Below, piece after piece: positions 1 through 5,346 of a DNA stretch of 5,917 nucleotides. Numbering within the stretch: position 1 is the stretch's first letter; each line of letters opens with the position of its first letter. A program made the position numbers and the translations under genes. The notes under the pieces were generated by a model, which ran no database searches, was not told the DNA's origin, and saw only the letters and a program-made list of their open reading frames with translations. This DNA comes from Nitrospinota bacterium. Lineage in GTDB: Bacteria; Nitrospinota; Nitrospinia; UBA9942. Location of the stretch: positions 1 through 5,917 of the forward strand of contig DNJG01000074.1 in NCBI GenBank assembly GCA_003489165.1, read 5' to 3'.

Positions 1-1011
1 CAGTTCAACTTTAGCTGTACCAACGCAGTTGGAACTCCGGCAACAGTAGGCGTAGTCTACTTTGTGGAAGAGATGATTTATCCCAAGGATAGCTCGTTCT
101 CGGCAAGCACTTCAATGACCTGTTACAACAACTGTCCGGATGGGACGGTAATAGCCGCAGGAACGGGCTCAATTTATCATTCGCAAGATTTTGACCAGCA
201 GACCGGTCAGCAGAAATCTTATTCCTATGCTTTCGATAAGGATGCTTACACGCTGAAGGAGGGGACGAATTCCATAAGCATTACCACGAAGAACACCAAT
301 CTGTCCGCCGGACAATTCGGAGGTTCCCTTGATTTTGGTATCCAGACCGGCCCGATGTTTGACCCAACCTCAGTTGATTCCACCACCGGCAAAACATATC
401 TTCAGTTACTGGCATGCGATTGGAACGCCAACCAAGTTTGTGCATGGGATGCCAATACCAAGCTTCCTGTGTACTACACATGGGAAACTGGCTGGAAAGC
501 ATGGAATACTTTGACCTCGCTTGTCGCTTCAGACGGCACGGTGTTAAAGTTTGACCAAGAGGCCAACGTTAAGTTTACATATCCATCAACGGCCACCACG
601 ATAAACTCCACTGCTACGGACACAAAGTACGCAGGAAAAGTGTTTCAGCTCCAATACGGCGGGTTCCGCCAACTGTGGGGCATACCCGGCAAATGTGTGG
701 GTATGGATAAGGGCGAGGCGGTCGCCTGCGGTCCCGGGACACGATATGTGCCGGAGTTCGTGATACCGGATGCCTCGGAGGTTCTATACTCGTATAAAAA
801 GAGCGACGGGACTTCCGTCTCCGCCGCCACTGGCTACATCAAAGCGCTGGACATGGAGAAGCAGATGCAGGAAGCCGCATGCGGAACGCAATCGCTGACC
901 GCCTATACCCTGCTCACTTCAGCCGATTGGACGGCGCCGGCCAACAGCACGACGGAGCCTACAGTCACCGATCCGCCAGCGGTTATTGGCGGAGTAGTAC
1001 AGAAGCAGTAA
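1..1011 (+). CDS. 3' part of an unrecognised, probably exported protein (5' end outside window)
   Basis: I do not recognise this protein. The frame is open from base 1 to a TAA at 1009-1011, giving 336 residues with the N-terminus missing. The GTG at 64 and the later ATG codons are internal, because the same protein character continues upstream of them. The visible part is rich in Thr, Ser, Gly, Tyr and Asn, with few charged stretches and no transmembrane segment. This composition suggests a beta-rich extracytoplasmic protein. It has eight cysteines (about residues 6, 41, 45, 139, 147, 232, 243 and 294 of the visible part), an even number that could form disulfides. A conserved-looking aromatic/Gly patch with two Cys lies around residues 215-262. 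The last 25 residues are a Pro/Thr/Ala-rich tail. G+C is clearly higher than in the downstream genes, so the gene may be horizontally acquired or under different codon selection. A strong terminator follows, so it ends its own transcript. Export is inferred; any signal peptide would lie outside the window. Confidence 0.8.
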   Translation, partial: QFNFSCTNAVGTPATVGVVYFVEEMIYPKDSSFSASTSMTCYNNCPDGTVIAAGTGSIYHSQDFDQQTGQQKSYSYAFDKDAYTLKEGTNSISITTKNTNLSAGQFGGSLDFGIQTGPMFDPTSVDSTTGKTYLQLLACDWNANQVCAWDANTKLPVYYTWETGWKAWNTLTSLVASDGTVLKFDQEANVKFTYPSTATTINSTATDTKYAGKVFQLQYGGFRQLWGIPGKCVGMDKGEAVACGPGTRYVPEFVIPDASEVLYSYKKSDGTSVSAATGYIKALDMEKQMQEAACGTQSLTAYTLLTSADWTAPANSTTEPTVTDPPAVIGGVVQKQ

Positions 1012-1033
1012 GCCCGCATTTTTTATCCTATTT

Positions 1034-1066
1034 GGGCCGCCCCATGAAAAGGGGCGGCCTTTTTTT
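1034..1066 (+). terminator. Rho-independent terminator of the first gene
   Basis: A perfect 9-bp G+C stem (GGCCGCCCC at 1035-1043 with GGGGCGGCC at 1051-1059) encloses the 7-base loop ATGAAAA. An unbroken run of seven T (1060-1066) follows directly. It lies 22 bases after the stop codon of the first gene and separates that gene from the AT-rich block that follows. Confidence 0.95.
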
Positions 1067-1160
1067 ATTCAATTCCGTGACTCCTTCTGAAAAAATATCT
1101 GTAAAATCAAATCTAAAGTATGCTAAACTTATTTACAATTTAAAAAGAACAAAAACCTGA
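1067..1160. other. AT-rich gene-free stretch
   Basis: This is the first part of a gap of about 330 bases (1012-1343). It is strongly AT-rich and carries no convincing reading frame, RNA gene or well-spaced promoter. TATGCT at 1119-1124 resembles a -10 box but has no matching -35 box. A promoter for the amidase-thpR-recA block probably lies somewhere between here and 1343, but I cannot place it. Confidence 0.5.
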
Positions 1161-1330
1161 TTAACCACGAAGCTCACGAAGAATTATAAAACAGAACATA
1201 GAACACGAATTTCACGAATATACGAATGACACAAATAAAAAAATCAAAATATTCGTGTAATTTGTTCCATTCGTGTCATTCGTGTTTAATGCTTTTATCT
1301 TTTTCTTTGTGTTCTTCGTGCTCTGGTTAA
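1161..1330. repeat. 170-base quasi-palindrome built of CACGAAT / ATTCGTG words
   Basis: The outer arms are TTAACCACGAAGCTCACGAA at 1161-1180 and, at 1312-1330, TTCTTCGTGCTCTGGTTAA, which is its inverted, slightly shortened match. Inside the left half, CACGAA starts at 1166 and 1175, and CACGAAT at 1204 and 1213, each pair 9 bases apart. Degenerate copies follow at 1221 and 1230. The right half carries the inverted word ATTCGTG at 1251, 1269 and 1278, with a degenerate ATTTGTT at 1260, so four units sit at an exact 9-base step. The whole could form a long imperfect hairpin or cruciform. It ends 13 bases before the amidase start codon and so may lie in that gene's leader or contain its promoter. 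Confidence 0.85.
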
Positions 1331-1343
1331 AAAGGATTTTCGA

Positions 1344-1832
1344 ATGAGAATAGAAGAAAAAATCGGCAGGTTATTGAGAGATAGGAAATTGACCCTATCA
1401 ATAGCCGAATCATGCACAGGGGGACTAACATCTAATCTGATTACAAATGTTAACGGAAGCTCTAACTATTTTGAGAGAGGATATGTGGTATATAGCAATA
1501 GGTCAAAAATTGAGCTTCTTGATGTCCCTGAAGATACAATAAAGAAACATGGCGCTGTAAGCTCGCATACCGCTATTGCCATGGCTGAGGGTGTAAAGAG
1601 GAAAAGCGGGACAAATATAGGACTCTCTGTAACAGGAATTGCAGGTCCATCGGGAGGAACAATTAAAAAACCTGTAGGGCTTGTGTATATTGCCGTGGCA
1701 GGTGATAAAAAAATTGAATATAAAGAGTATAGATTCAGGGGGAAAAGACATGAAATAAAATTAGAGTCAGCAAATGCCGCCCTCAAATGTTTGATAGAAT
1801 ATCTTTATAGGGTAAGCAAGGATAAAGGATAA
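1344..1832 (+). CDS. pncC: CinA C-terminal-type nicotinamide-nucleotide amidase
   Basis: This is a cytoplasmic enzyme of the CinA C-terminal (PncC) family. The family deamidates nicotinamide mononucleotide to nicotinate mononucleotide and so recycles pyridine nucleotides. At 162 residues it matches the stand-alone form; the N-terminal COG1058 domain of full-length CinA is absent. Family motifs are intact: AESCTGG at residues 21-27 (Ser23 is the expected nucleophile), a Tyr50-SNRSK segment with Lys55, GAVS at 70-73, GIAGPSGG at 98-105 and KPVGLVY at 109-115. The start is supported by AAAGGA at 1331-1336, seven bases before the ATG. The gene leads a same-strand block with thpR and recA. In several bacteria cinA lies just upstream of recA and is tied to competence, but such a role here is inference. 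The last codons and stop fall inside a heptamer repeat. Amidase activity is inferred from the motifs. Confidence 0.93.
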   Translation: MRIEEKIGRLLRDRKLTLSIAESCTGGLTSNLITNVNGSSNYFERGYVVYSNRSKIELLDVPEDTIKKHGAVSSHTAIAMAEGVKRKSGTNIGLSVTGIAGPSGGTIKKPVGLVYIAVAGDKKIEYKEYRFRGKRHEIKLESANAALKCLIEYLYRVSKDKG

Positions 1833-1869
1833 AATAGAACCAATATTTTCCCTTTTTCCTTTTTCCTTT
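1818..1869. repeat. Heptamer quasi-palindrome at the amidase-thpR junction
   Basis: The left arm has AAGGATA at 1818-1824 and again at 1825-1831. The right arm has the inverted word three times at a 7-base step: TTTTCCC at 1846, then TTTTTCC at 1853 and 1860. The arms can pair at about 14 of 18 positions, counting two G-U pairs, around the loop 1836-1844. The left arm contains the amidase stop codon (1830-1832). The right arm is the pyrimidine tract directly before thpR. It could act as a weak terminator or attenuator, but the stem is A-U rich. Confidence 0.75.
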
Positions 1870-1878
1870 GTATAATAT

Positions 1879-2463
1879 ATGCAAACAATAAGGGTATTTA
1901 TTTCCATAGAGATACCACAAGAAATAAAAGAAAAAATATCCCTTATTCAGGAACAATTAAAGACTATTGAAACACCTATTAGCTGGGTGCGTCTTGACAG
2001 CATTCATCTTACGCTGAAATTTCTTGGCAATATAACAGAGCTGCAAATACCAGAAATAAAAAATTGTATGACAACAGCTGCAAATGGAATACCCCCTTTT
2101 GATGTAAAGGTAAAAAGAGGAGGGGTTTTTCCTAATTTGAATTACCCAAGGGTTATATGGCTCGGACTTGAAGACAGGACAGACAGCTTGTTTAAACTAC
2201 AAAAAGGTATAGACAGTTGCCTTAAGAAAATCGATTTTGAGCCTGAAGAGAGAGGATTTACACCGCACCTGACACTGGGAAGGGTGAAATCACTGAAAGG
2301 GAAAAATCATTTAATCCGGACAATCCATATCTATAAAGATATTGAGGTCGGTGAGATTTATGTGGATAAGATAAAACTAATGAGAAGTCAGCTAAATCCA
2401 TCAGGTGCAATATATACAATATTGGAGGAGGTCGGATTAACAGCAGTGGAGAGTGGTCAGTGA
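1879..2463 (+). CDS. thpR: RNA 2',3'-cyclic phosphodiesterase (2H family)
   Basis: This is a cytoplasmic 2H-phosphoesterase of the ThpR (formerly LigT) family. Members hydrolyse 2',3'-cyclic phosphate ends of RNA to 2'-phosphates and can join tRNA halves in vitro. The 194 residues fit the usual length of about 180-190. Both catalytic HxTx motifs are present: His43-Leu-Thr45 and His130-Leu-Thr132. The N-terminus RVFISIEIP is the typical first strand, and R91-V-I-W-L-G is the expected strand between the two lobes. The ATG at 1879 is the only start that keeps this N-terminus. No Shine-Dalgarno is visible: the preceding bases are a pyrimidine tract plus TATAATAT, so initiation may be weak or depend on translation of the amidase gene. 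The last residues (about VESGQ) are encoded inside a heptamer array, so the native end may have been extended by the repeat. The stop overlaps the next start (TGATG). Confidence 0.93.
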   Translation: MQTIRVFISIEIPQEIKEKISLIQEQLKTIETPISWVRLDSIHLTLKFLGNITELQIPEIKNCMTTAANGIPPFDVKVKRGGVFPNLNYPRVIWLGLEDRTDSLFKLQKGIDSCLKKIDFEPEERGFTPHLTLGRVKSLKGKNHLIRTIHIYKDIEVGEIYVDKIKLMRSQLNPSGAIYTILEEVGLTAVESGQ

Positions 2464-2472
2464 TGAGTAATG
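2445..2472. repeat. Left heptamer array (AGTGRTS type) flanking the four-helix-bundle gene
   Basis: Four heptamers run head to tail: AGTGGAG at 2445, AGTGGTC at 2452, AGTGATG at 2459 and AGTAATG at 2466. AGTGGTCAGT (2452-2461) is a perfect inverted match of ACTGACCACT (2820-2829) on the far side of the gene. The array covers the thpR stop and the ATG of the four-helix-bundle gene. Confidence 0.8.
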
Positions 2473-2838
2473 AAAAAATTAAATCTTATAGAGACTTATT
2501 GATTTGGCAAAAAGGAATAGTCTTGGTTAAGGATATTTTACGAAATTACTAAAAAATTTCCTAAATATGAAAGATTTATTTTGATTAATCAGATACTTCG
2601 AGCAGCAATTTCTATTCCTTCAAATATTGCTGAAGGACAGGCAAGACACTACTCAAAGGAATTTCGACAGTTTCTATATATGGCTTTAGGCTCTTTAGCA
2701 GAACTTGATACTCAATTAACAATTGCCGTTGAATTGAAGTATATAACTAACGAGAACTTGAATGGAATAGGTGAAAAAATAGTAGAATTAAGAAAAATGA
2801 TAATGGGAATTTTATCAAAACTGACCACTGATCACTGA
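2463..2838 (+). pseudogene. Four-helix-bundle (23S rRNA intervening-sequence type) gene with a +1 frameshift
   Basis: The encoded protein resembles the S23/IVP four-helix-bundle family. These proteins are found as ORFs in intervening sequences of 23S rRNA genes and as many stand-alone copies; their biochemical role is not settled. Frame one runs from ATG 2463 and reads MSNEKIKSYRDLLIWQKG..., then stops at TAA after KDILRNY. The family pattern resumes one frame over and reads YERFILINQILRAAISIPSN, followed by IAEGQARHYSKEFRQFL, to TGA 2836-2838. Removing one T from the run 2536-2539 restores a single 124-residue reading through KDIYEITKKFPKYERF, the usual family length and order. The TTG at 2581 is therefore internal, not a start. 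The gene overlaps the thpR stop by one base and lies 27 bases before recA. The break is either a real inactivation or a sequence error in a short T run; programmed frameshifting is less likely because the run is only four bases. Confidence 0.88.
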
Positions 2839-2845
2839 TCACTGG
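2821..2845. repeat. Right heptamer array (CTGATCA) between the four-helix-bundle gene and recA
   Basis: CTGACCA at 2821, CTGATCA at 2828, CTGATCA at 2835 and a partial CTGG at 2842 form 3.6 units at a 7-base step. Read on the other strand it is the AGTGRTC word of the left array (2445-2472), so the broken gene lies between inverted copies. The array encodes the last residues (LTTDH) and stop of that gene and ends eight bases before the recA ribosome binding site. Confidence 0.85.
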
Positions 2846-2853
2846 TTTTAAGA

Positions 2854-2860
2854 GGGAGGT
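2854..2860 (+). promoter_or_regulatory. Strong ribosome binding site of recA
   Basis: GGGAGGT lies five bases before the recA ATG. It is the best Shine-Dalgarno match in the window and fixes the start at 2866. It contrasts with thpR, recX and the prepilin peptidase gene, where none is evident, and fits high expression of recA. Confidence 0.85.
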
Positions 2861-2865
2861 AAAAA

Positions 2866-3930
2866 ATGGCAACAGCAAAAGATGCGAAAGAAACAAAAGA
2901 GAAAGATGTAAAAGATGAGAAGAGAAAGGCACTGGAATTGGCACTATCTCAGATTGAGAAACAGTATGGAAGAGGGTCTATAATGAGGATGGGTGATAGA
3001 GAGGTATCCGCCGATATTCCTGTTATACCAACAGGCTCTGTATCCCTTGATGCTGCACTTGGTGTAGGTGGAATTCCGAGGGGAAGGGTTATAGAAATAT
3101 TTGGTCCTGAATCATCAGGCAAGACTACACTTGCCCTCCATGTTATATCAGAATCTCAAAGGCAAAAGGGAGTTGCCGCATTTGTAGATGCGGAGCATGC
3201 ATTAGACCCGATATATGCCGGAAAACTTGGCGTAAATGTTGAAGAGCTATTAATCTCACAACCTGATACAGGGGAGCAGGCACTTGAGATAGTAGAGCAT
3301 CTTGTCAGGAGTAATGCAGTTGATGTGATAGTGATTGATTCTGTTGCAGCCCTCACCCCGAAGGCAGAAATAGACGGCGAGATGGGGGATGCTCAGATGG
3401 GGCTTCAGGCAAGACTTATGTCCCAGGCACTACGCAAACTAACTGCAGCAATAAGCAAGTCAAAGACGAGTGTCATATTTATAAACCAGATAAGACAGAA
3501 GATAGGCATCATGTTTGGAAACCCTGAAACTACAACAGGAGGCAATGCCCTTAAATTCTACGCATCTCTCAGACTTGATATAAGAAAGAAGGACTCCATA
3601 AAAGAAGGGACTGATGTCATTGGAACCAGAACAAAGGTCAGAGTTGTAAAAAATAAAGTCGCACCCCCATTTAAAGAGACTGAGTTTGACATCATCTACG
3701 GCGAGGGGATATCAAAAGAGGGGGATTTGCTGGATATCGGTGAGAAACACAAACTGATAGAAAAGAGCGGGGCATGGTATTCATACAAAGGGGAGAGGAT
3801 AGGACAGGGGAGAGAGAATGCAAGGAAGTATCTGAAGGAGAATCATGCAGCAGCAAAAGAACTGGAAGGAAAATTAAGAGAAGCATTGGGGATTGGTGAA
3901 AAGAAACCTGCTTCAACAGCAAAACAATGA
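2866..3930 (+). CDS. recA: Recombinase RecA
   Basis: RecA forms ATP-dependent filaments on single-stranded DNA, drives homology search and strand exchange in recombinational repair, and stimulates LexA self-cleavage where LexA exists. The 354 residues are full length. Visible motifs: Walker A GPESSGKT at 80-87, the catalytic Glu110 in VDAEHALDP, Walker B VIVIDSVAAL at 154-163, loop L1 around 169-180 (EIDGEMGDAQMG), and loop L2 from INQIR (206-210) through GNPETTTGGNALKFY (218-232), with the ATP-sensing Gln208. The C-terminal domain follows from about 280. The N-terminus is somewhat longer than in E. coli: a Lys/Glu-rich leader of about 19 residues precedes KALELALSQIEKQYGRGSIM. The ATG is set by the strong ribosome binding site. 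No clear LexA operator or promoter appears in the short gap upstream, so the promoter may lie inside the broken upstream gene or earlier. RecX follows 77 bases downstream. Confidence 0.99.
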   Translation: MATAKDAKETKEKDVKDEKRKALELALSQIEKQYGRGSIMRMGDREVSADIPVIPTGSVSLDAALGVGGIPRGRVIEIFGPESSGKTTLALHVISESQRQKGVAAFVDAEHALDPIYAGKLGVNVEELLISQPDTGEQALEIVEHLVRSNAVDVIVIDSVAALTPKAEIDGEMGDAQMGLQARLMSQALRKLTAAISKSKTSVIFINQIRQKIGIMFGNPETTTGGNALKFYASLRLDIRKKDSIKEGTDVIGTRTKVRVVKNKVAPPFKETEFDIIYGEGISKEGDLLDIGEKHKLIEKSGAWYSYKGERIGQGRENARKYLKENHAAAKELEGKLREALGIGEKKPASTAKQ

Positions 3931-3944
3931 ACAAAGACTCATTA

Positions 3945-3995
3945 ATCCGCAGATTAAAACAAAATATTTTTTAAAAATCTGCGTAATCTGCGGAT
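3945..3995. repeat. Quasi-palindrome in the recA-recX gap (ATCCGCAGATTA / TAATCTGCGGAT)
   Basis: A perfect 12-bp inverted repeat pairs ATCCGCAGATTA (3945-3956) with TAATCTGCGGAT (3984-3995). The 27-base A+T-rich interval carries a T run (3967-3972). AATCTGCG also occurs directly repeated at 3976 and 3985, a 9-base step, so the left arm can pair with either copy over 8 bases. The stem ends 12 bases before the recX ATG. A transcript hairpin here could lower read-through from recA or occlude recX initiation, but no terminal U run follows the stem closely, so this is not a standard terminator. Confidence 0.85.
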
Positions 3996-4007
3996 AATAA
4001 TTTCTTT

Positions 4008-4514
4008 ATGCAAAATGATGAGTTTGAAAGGGGTAAACAAATTGCCTATCGGTTTCTCTCTTACAGACCCCGCAGTAAAAAAGAGGTTGAAAAAAAATTA
4101 AAAGAGAAAAATATCTCTGGAGAAAATATCTCAAATATCATCAGCCTCTTAGAAAAAAACAATTATTTAAATGATAGGGAGTTTACACTCAACTGGCTCA
4201 GATACAGGATGGAGAATAGACCTCTTGGCAATAGGTCTTTGGAATATGAATTAAGGGAAAAAGGAATAGATTCAGAAATAATAAAAGAGTCTCTTGATGA
4301 AGTTTATGCAGGTGAATTTGATGAATACGAGGTGGCAGTCAGGTTAGCAGAGAAAAAAATGGTTTCTTTAAAAAAAGGGAAAATGGAACACAATGTTACC
4401 AAAAAGAGACTCTTTGGCCATCTACAGAGAAAAGGATTCTCCTATGATACGATTGAAAGAGTAGTAAACAACATATTTGAAAATTCCAAACACCAAGCAC
4501 CAAATCTCAAATAA
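4008..4514 (+). CDS. recX: Regulatory protein RecX
   Basis: RecX binds the groove of the RecA filament, blocks filament extension and modulates recombinase and coprotease activity in the cytoplasm. The 168 residues fit the family (about 150-270). The typical tandem three-helix repeats are visible: repeat one around 10-57 (YRPRSKKEVEKKLKEKNIS and the YLNDREF signature at 53-59), repeat two around 60-100 (WLRYRMENRPLGNRSLEYEL then REKGID), repeat three around 106-157 (KKRLFGHLQRKGFSYDTIE). The ATG at 4008 is the only start after the in-frame stop at 3984. It lacks a good Shine-Dalgarno, which suggests low expression relative to recA, as expected for this pair. The C-terminal tail from about residue 160 (KHQAPNLK) is low-complexity, encoded by CACCAAGCACCAAA-type repeat DNA, and is probably not part of the ancestral protein. 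Confidence 0.95.
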   Translation: MQNDEFERGKQIAYRFLSYRPRSKKEVEKKLKEKNISGENISNIISLLEKNNYLNDREFTLNWLRYRMENRPLGNRSLEYELREKGIDSEIIKESLDEVYAGEFDEYEVAVRLAEKKMVSLKKGKMEHNVTKKRLFGHLQRKGFSYDTIERVVNNIFENSKHQAPNLK

Positions 4515-4527
4515 ATTCCAAGCACAA

Positions 4528-4568
4528 ATATCCAAATTTCAATCAATTATGTTTGGATATTGAAATTT
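4528..4568. repeat. Two overlapping inverted repeats before the prepilin peptidase start
   Basis: ATATCCAAA (4528-4536) is the exact inverse of TTTGGATAT (4552-4560), and AAATTTCAAT (4534-4543) is the exact inverse of ATTGAAATTT (4559-4568). The arms share bases 4534-4536 and 4559-4560, so the two hairpins cannot both form fully. The second stem ends six bases before the ATG at 4575. Upstream DNA, including the recX 3' end (from about 4489), carries related CCAAGCAC/CCAAAT words. Confidence 0.75.
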
Positions 4569-4574
4569 ATTATT

Positions 4575-5333
4575 ATGGATATTCTTCTCCCTATTTTTAT
4601 ATTTCTATTTGGAGCTGCGATAGGCAGTTTTTCCAATGTTTGCATATACCGCCTCCCACGTAAATTATCCATTGTAACTCCGCCTTCCCAATGTCCCAGT
4701 TGCGGCAAGGGTATAAGCCCATTTGACAATATCCCGATAATAAGTTTTCTTATACTCCGTGGCAGATGCCGTTACTGTCAGTCTCCGATTTCATGGAGGT
4801 ATCCAATTGTAGAATTAATCACAGGACTTATTTTTCTATTCCTGTATCTTAATTTTCGCATCTCACCCCAATTCTTTATCTATGCTCTGCTAATAATTTC
4901 ACTAATAATAATTGCCTTTATTGACCTTGAACATAAGATAATCCCTGATGTCATTACACTCCCGGGAATAATTATTGGCTTAGCAATAAGCATTGCAATG
5001 CCGCATATAACATTGATAAATTCTATAAAAGGTCTTCTCATTGGCGGAGGGCTTTTTTATGCAATTGCAATATTGAGCCGCGGAGGCATGGGAGGCGGTG
5101 ATATAAAACTCATCGCCATGGTCGGCTCTTTTCTTGGGTGGAAGAATGTTTTGCTGACAATATTTTTAGGCTCATTCTTCGGTTCAATTGTCGGTATTGT
5201 ATTAATAATTCTCAAAAAGAAAAACAGGAAGGATATGGTTCCCTTTGGACCATTTCTGTCTCTCGGTGCCATTGTATCAATATTTTTTGGGAGGGATTTA
5301 ATATATCTATGGCTCACGATAACATTTGGTTGA
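4575..5333 (+). CDS. pilD: Prepilin peptidase / N-methyltransferase (A24 family)
   Basis: This inner-membrane aspartic protease cleaves the leader of type IV pilins or type II secretion pseudopilins after Gly and methylates the new N-terminal residue. From ATG 4575 it has 252 residues, the normal length. In order: a first transmembrane segment with GAAIGSFSNVCIYRLP (13-28); a cytoplasmic domain with a zinc-type tetracysteine set C40-x2-C43 and C65-x2-C68; then roughly seven hydrophobic segments. The catalytic aspartates are Asp117 in FIDLEHKIIPD and Asp176 in GMGGGDIKL. The presence of the N-terminal domain and all four Cys suggests a bifunctional enzyme. A TTG at 4560 would add five residues, but the ATG fits the family N-terminus better. 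No Shine-Dalgarno is clear and the leader is an inverted repeat. No pilin or assembly genes are in view, so its substrate (pili, secretion or competence pseudopili) is unknown. Confidence 0.96.
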   Translation: MDILLPIFIFLFGAAIGSFSNVCIYRLPRKLSIVTPPSQCPSCGKGISPFDNIPIISFLILRGRCRYCQSPISWRYPIVELITGLIFLFLYLNFRISPQFFIYALLIISLIIIAFIDLEHKIIPDVITLPGIIIGLAISIAMPHITLINSIKGLLIGGGLFYAIAILSRGGMGGGDIKLIAMVGSFLGWKNVLLTIFLGSFFGSIVGIVLIILKKKNRKDMVPFGPFLSLGAIVSIFFGRDLIYLWLTITFG

Positions 5334-5346
5334 TAAGGAAAAATTT

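Noticed and set aside
281..830. Reverse and forward frames inside the first gene
   Set aside because: They are opposite-strand or offset shadows of the open first gene, with no ribosome binding site and no recognisable protein pattern.
973..992. 6-bp hairpin CCGCCA/TGGCGG near the end of the first gene
   Set aside because: It is short, lies within coding sequence and has no T run. The real terminator is at 1034-1066.
879..1160. Forward reading frame overlapping the end of the first gene
   Set aside because: It is out of frame with the well-supported first gene and runs straight through the intrinsic terminator into AT-rich DNA. Its translation shows no family pattern.
1262..1290. TTGTTC and TTTAAT with a 17-base spacer as a promoter for the amidase gene
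   Set aside because: Both boxes are weak and are made from the 9-base repeat words, so the match may be chance.
1161..1330. CRISPR array
   Set aside because: The units are only 7-9 bases, inverted between halves, without 25-40-base repeats or unique spacers, and no cas gene is present.
1871..1876. TATAAT as a -10 box for thpR
   Set aside because: Transcription from it would begin inside thpR, and no -35 box is found 16-18 bases upstream.
2581..2838. A separate 85-residue gene starting at TTG 2581
   Set aside because: The upstream frame carries the missing N-terminal third of the same family, and one extra T explains the break. It is a frameshifted gene, not a short one.
4560..4574. TTG start for the prepilin peptidase
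   Set aside because: It would add five residues encoded by the inverted repeat. The ATG at 4575 gives the usual family N-terminus.
5326..5346. TTG start for yjbQ
   Set aside because: It lies inside the prepilin peptidase gene. ATG 5347 has AAGGAA at proper spacing and fits the family N-terminus.
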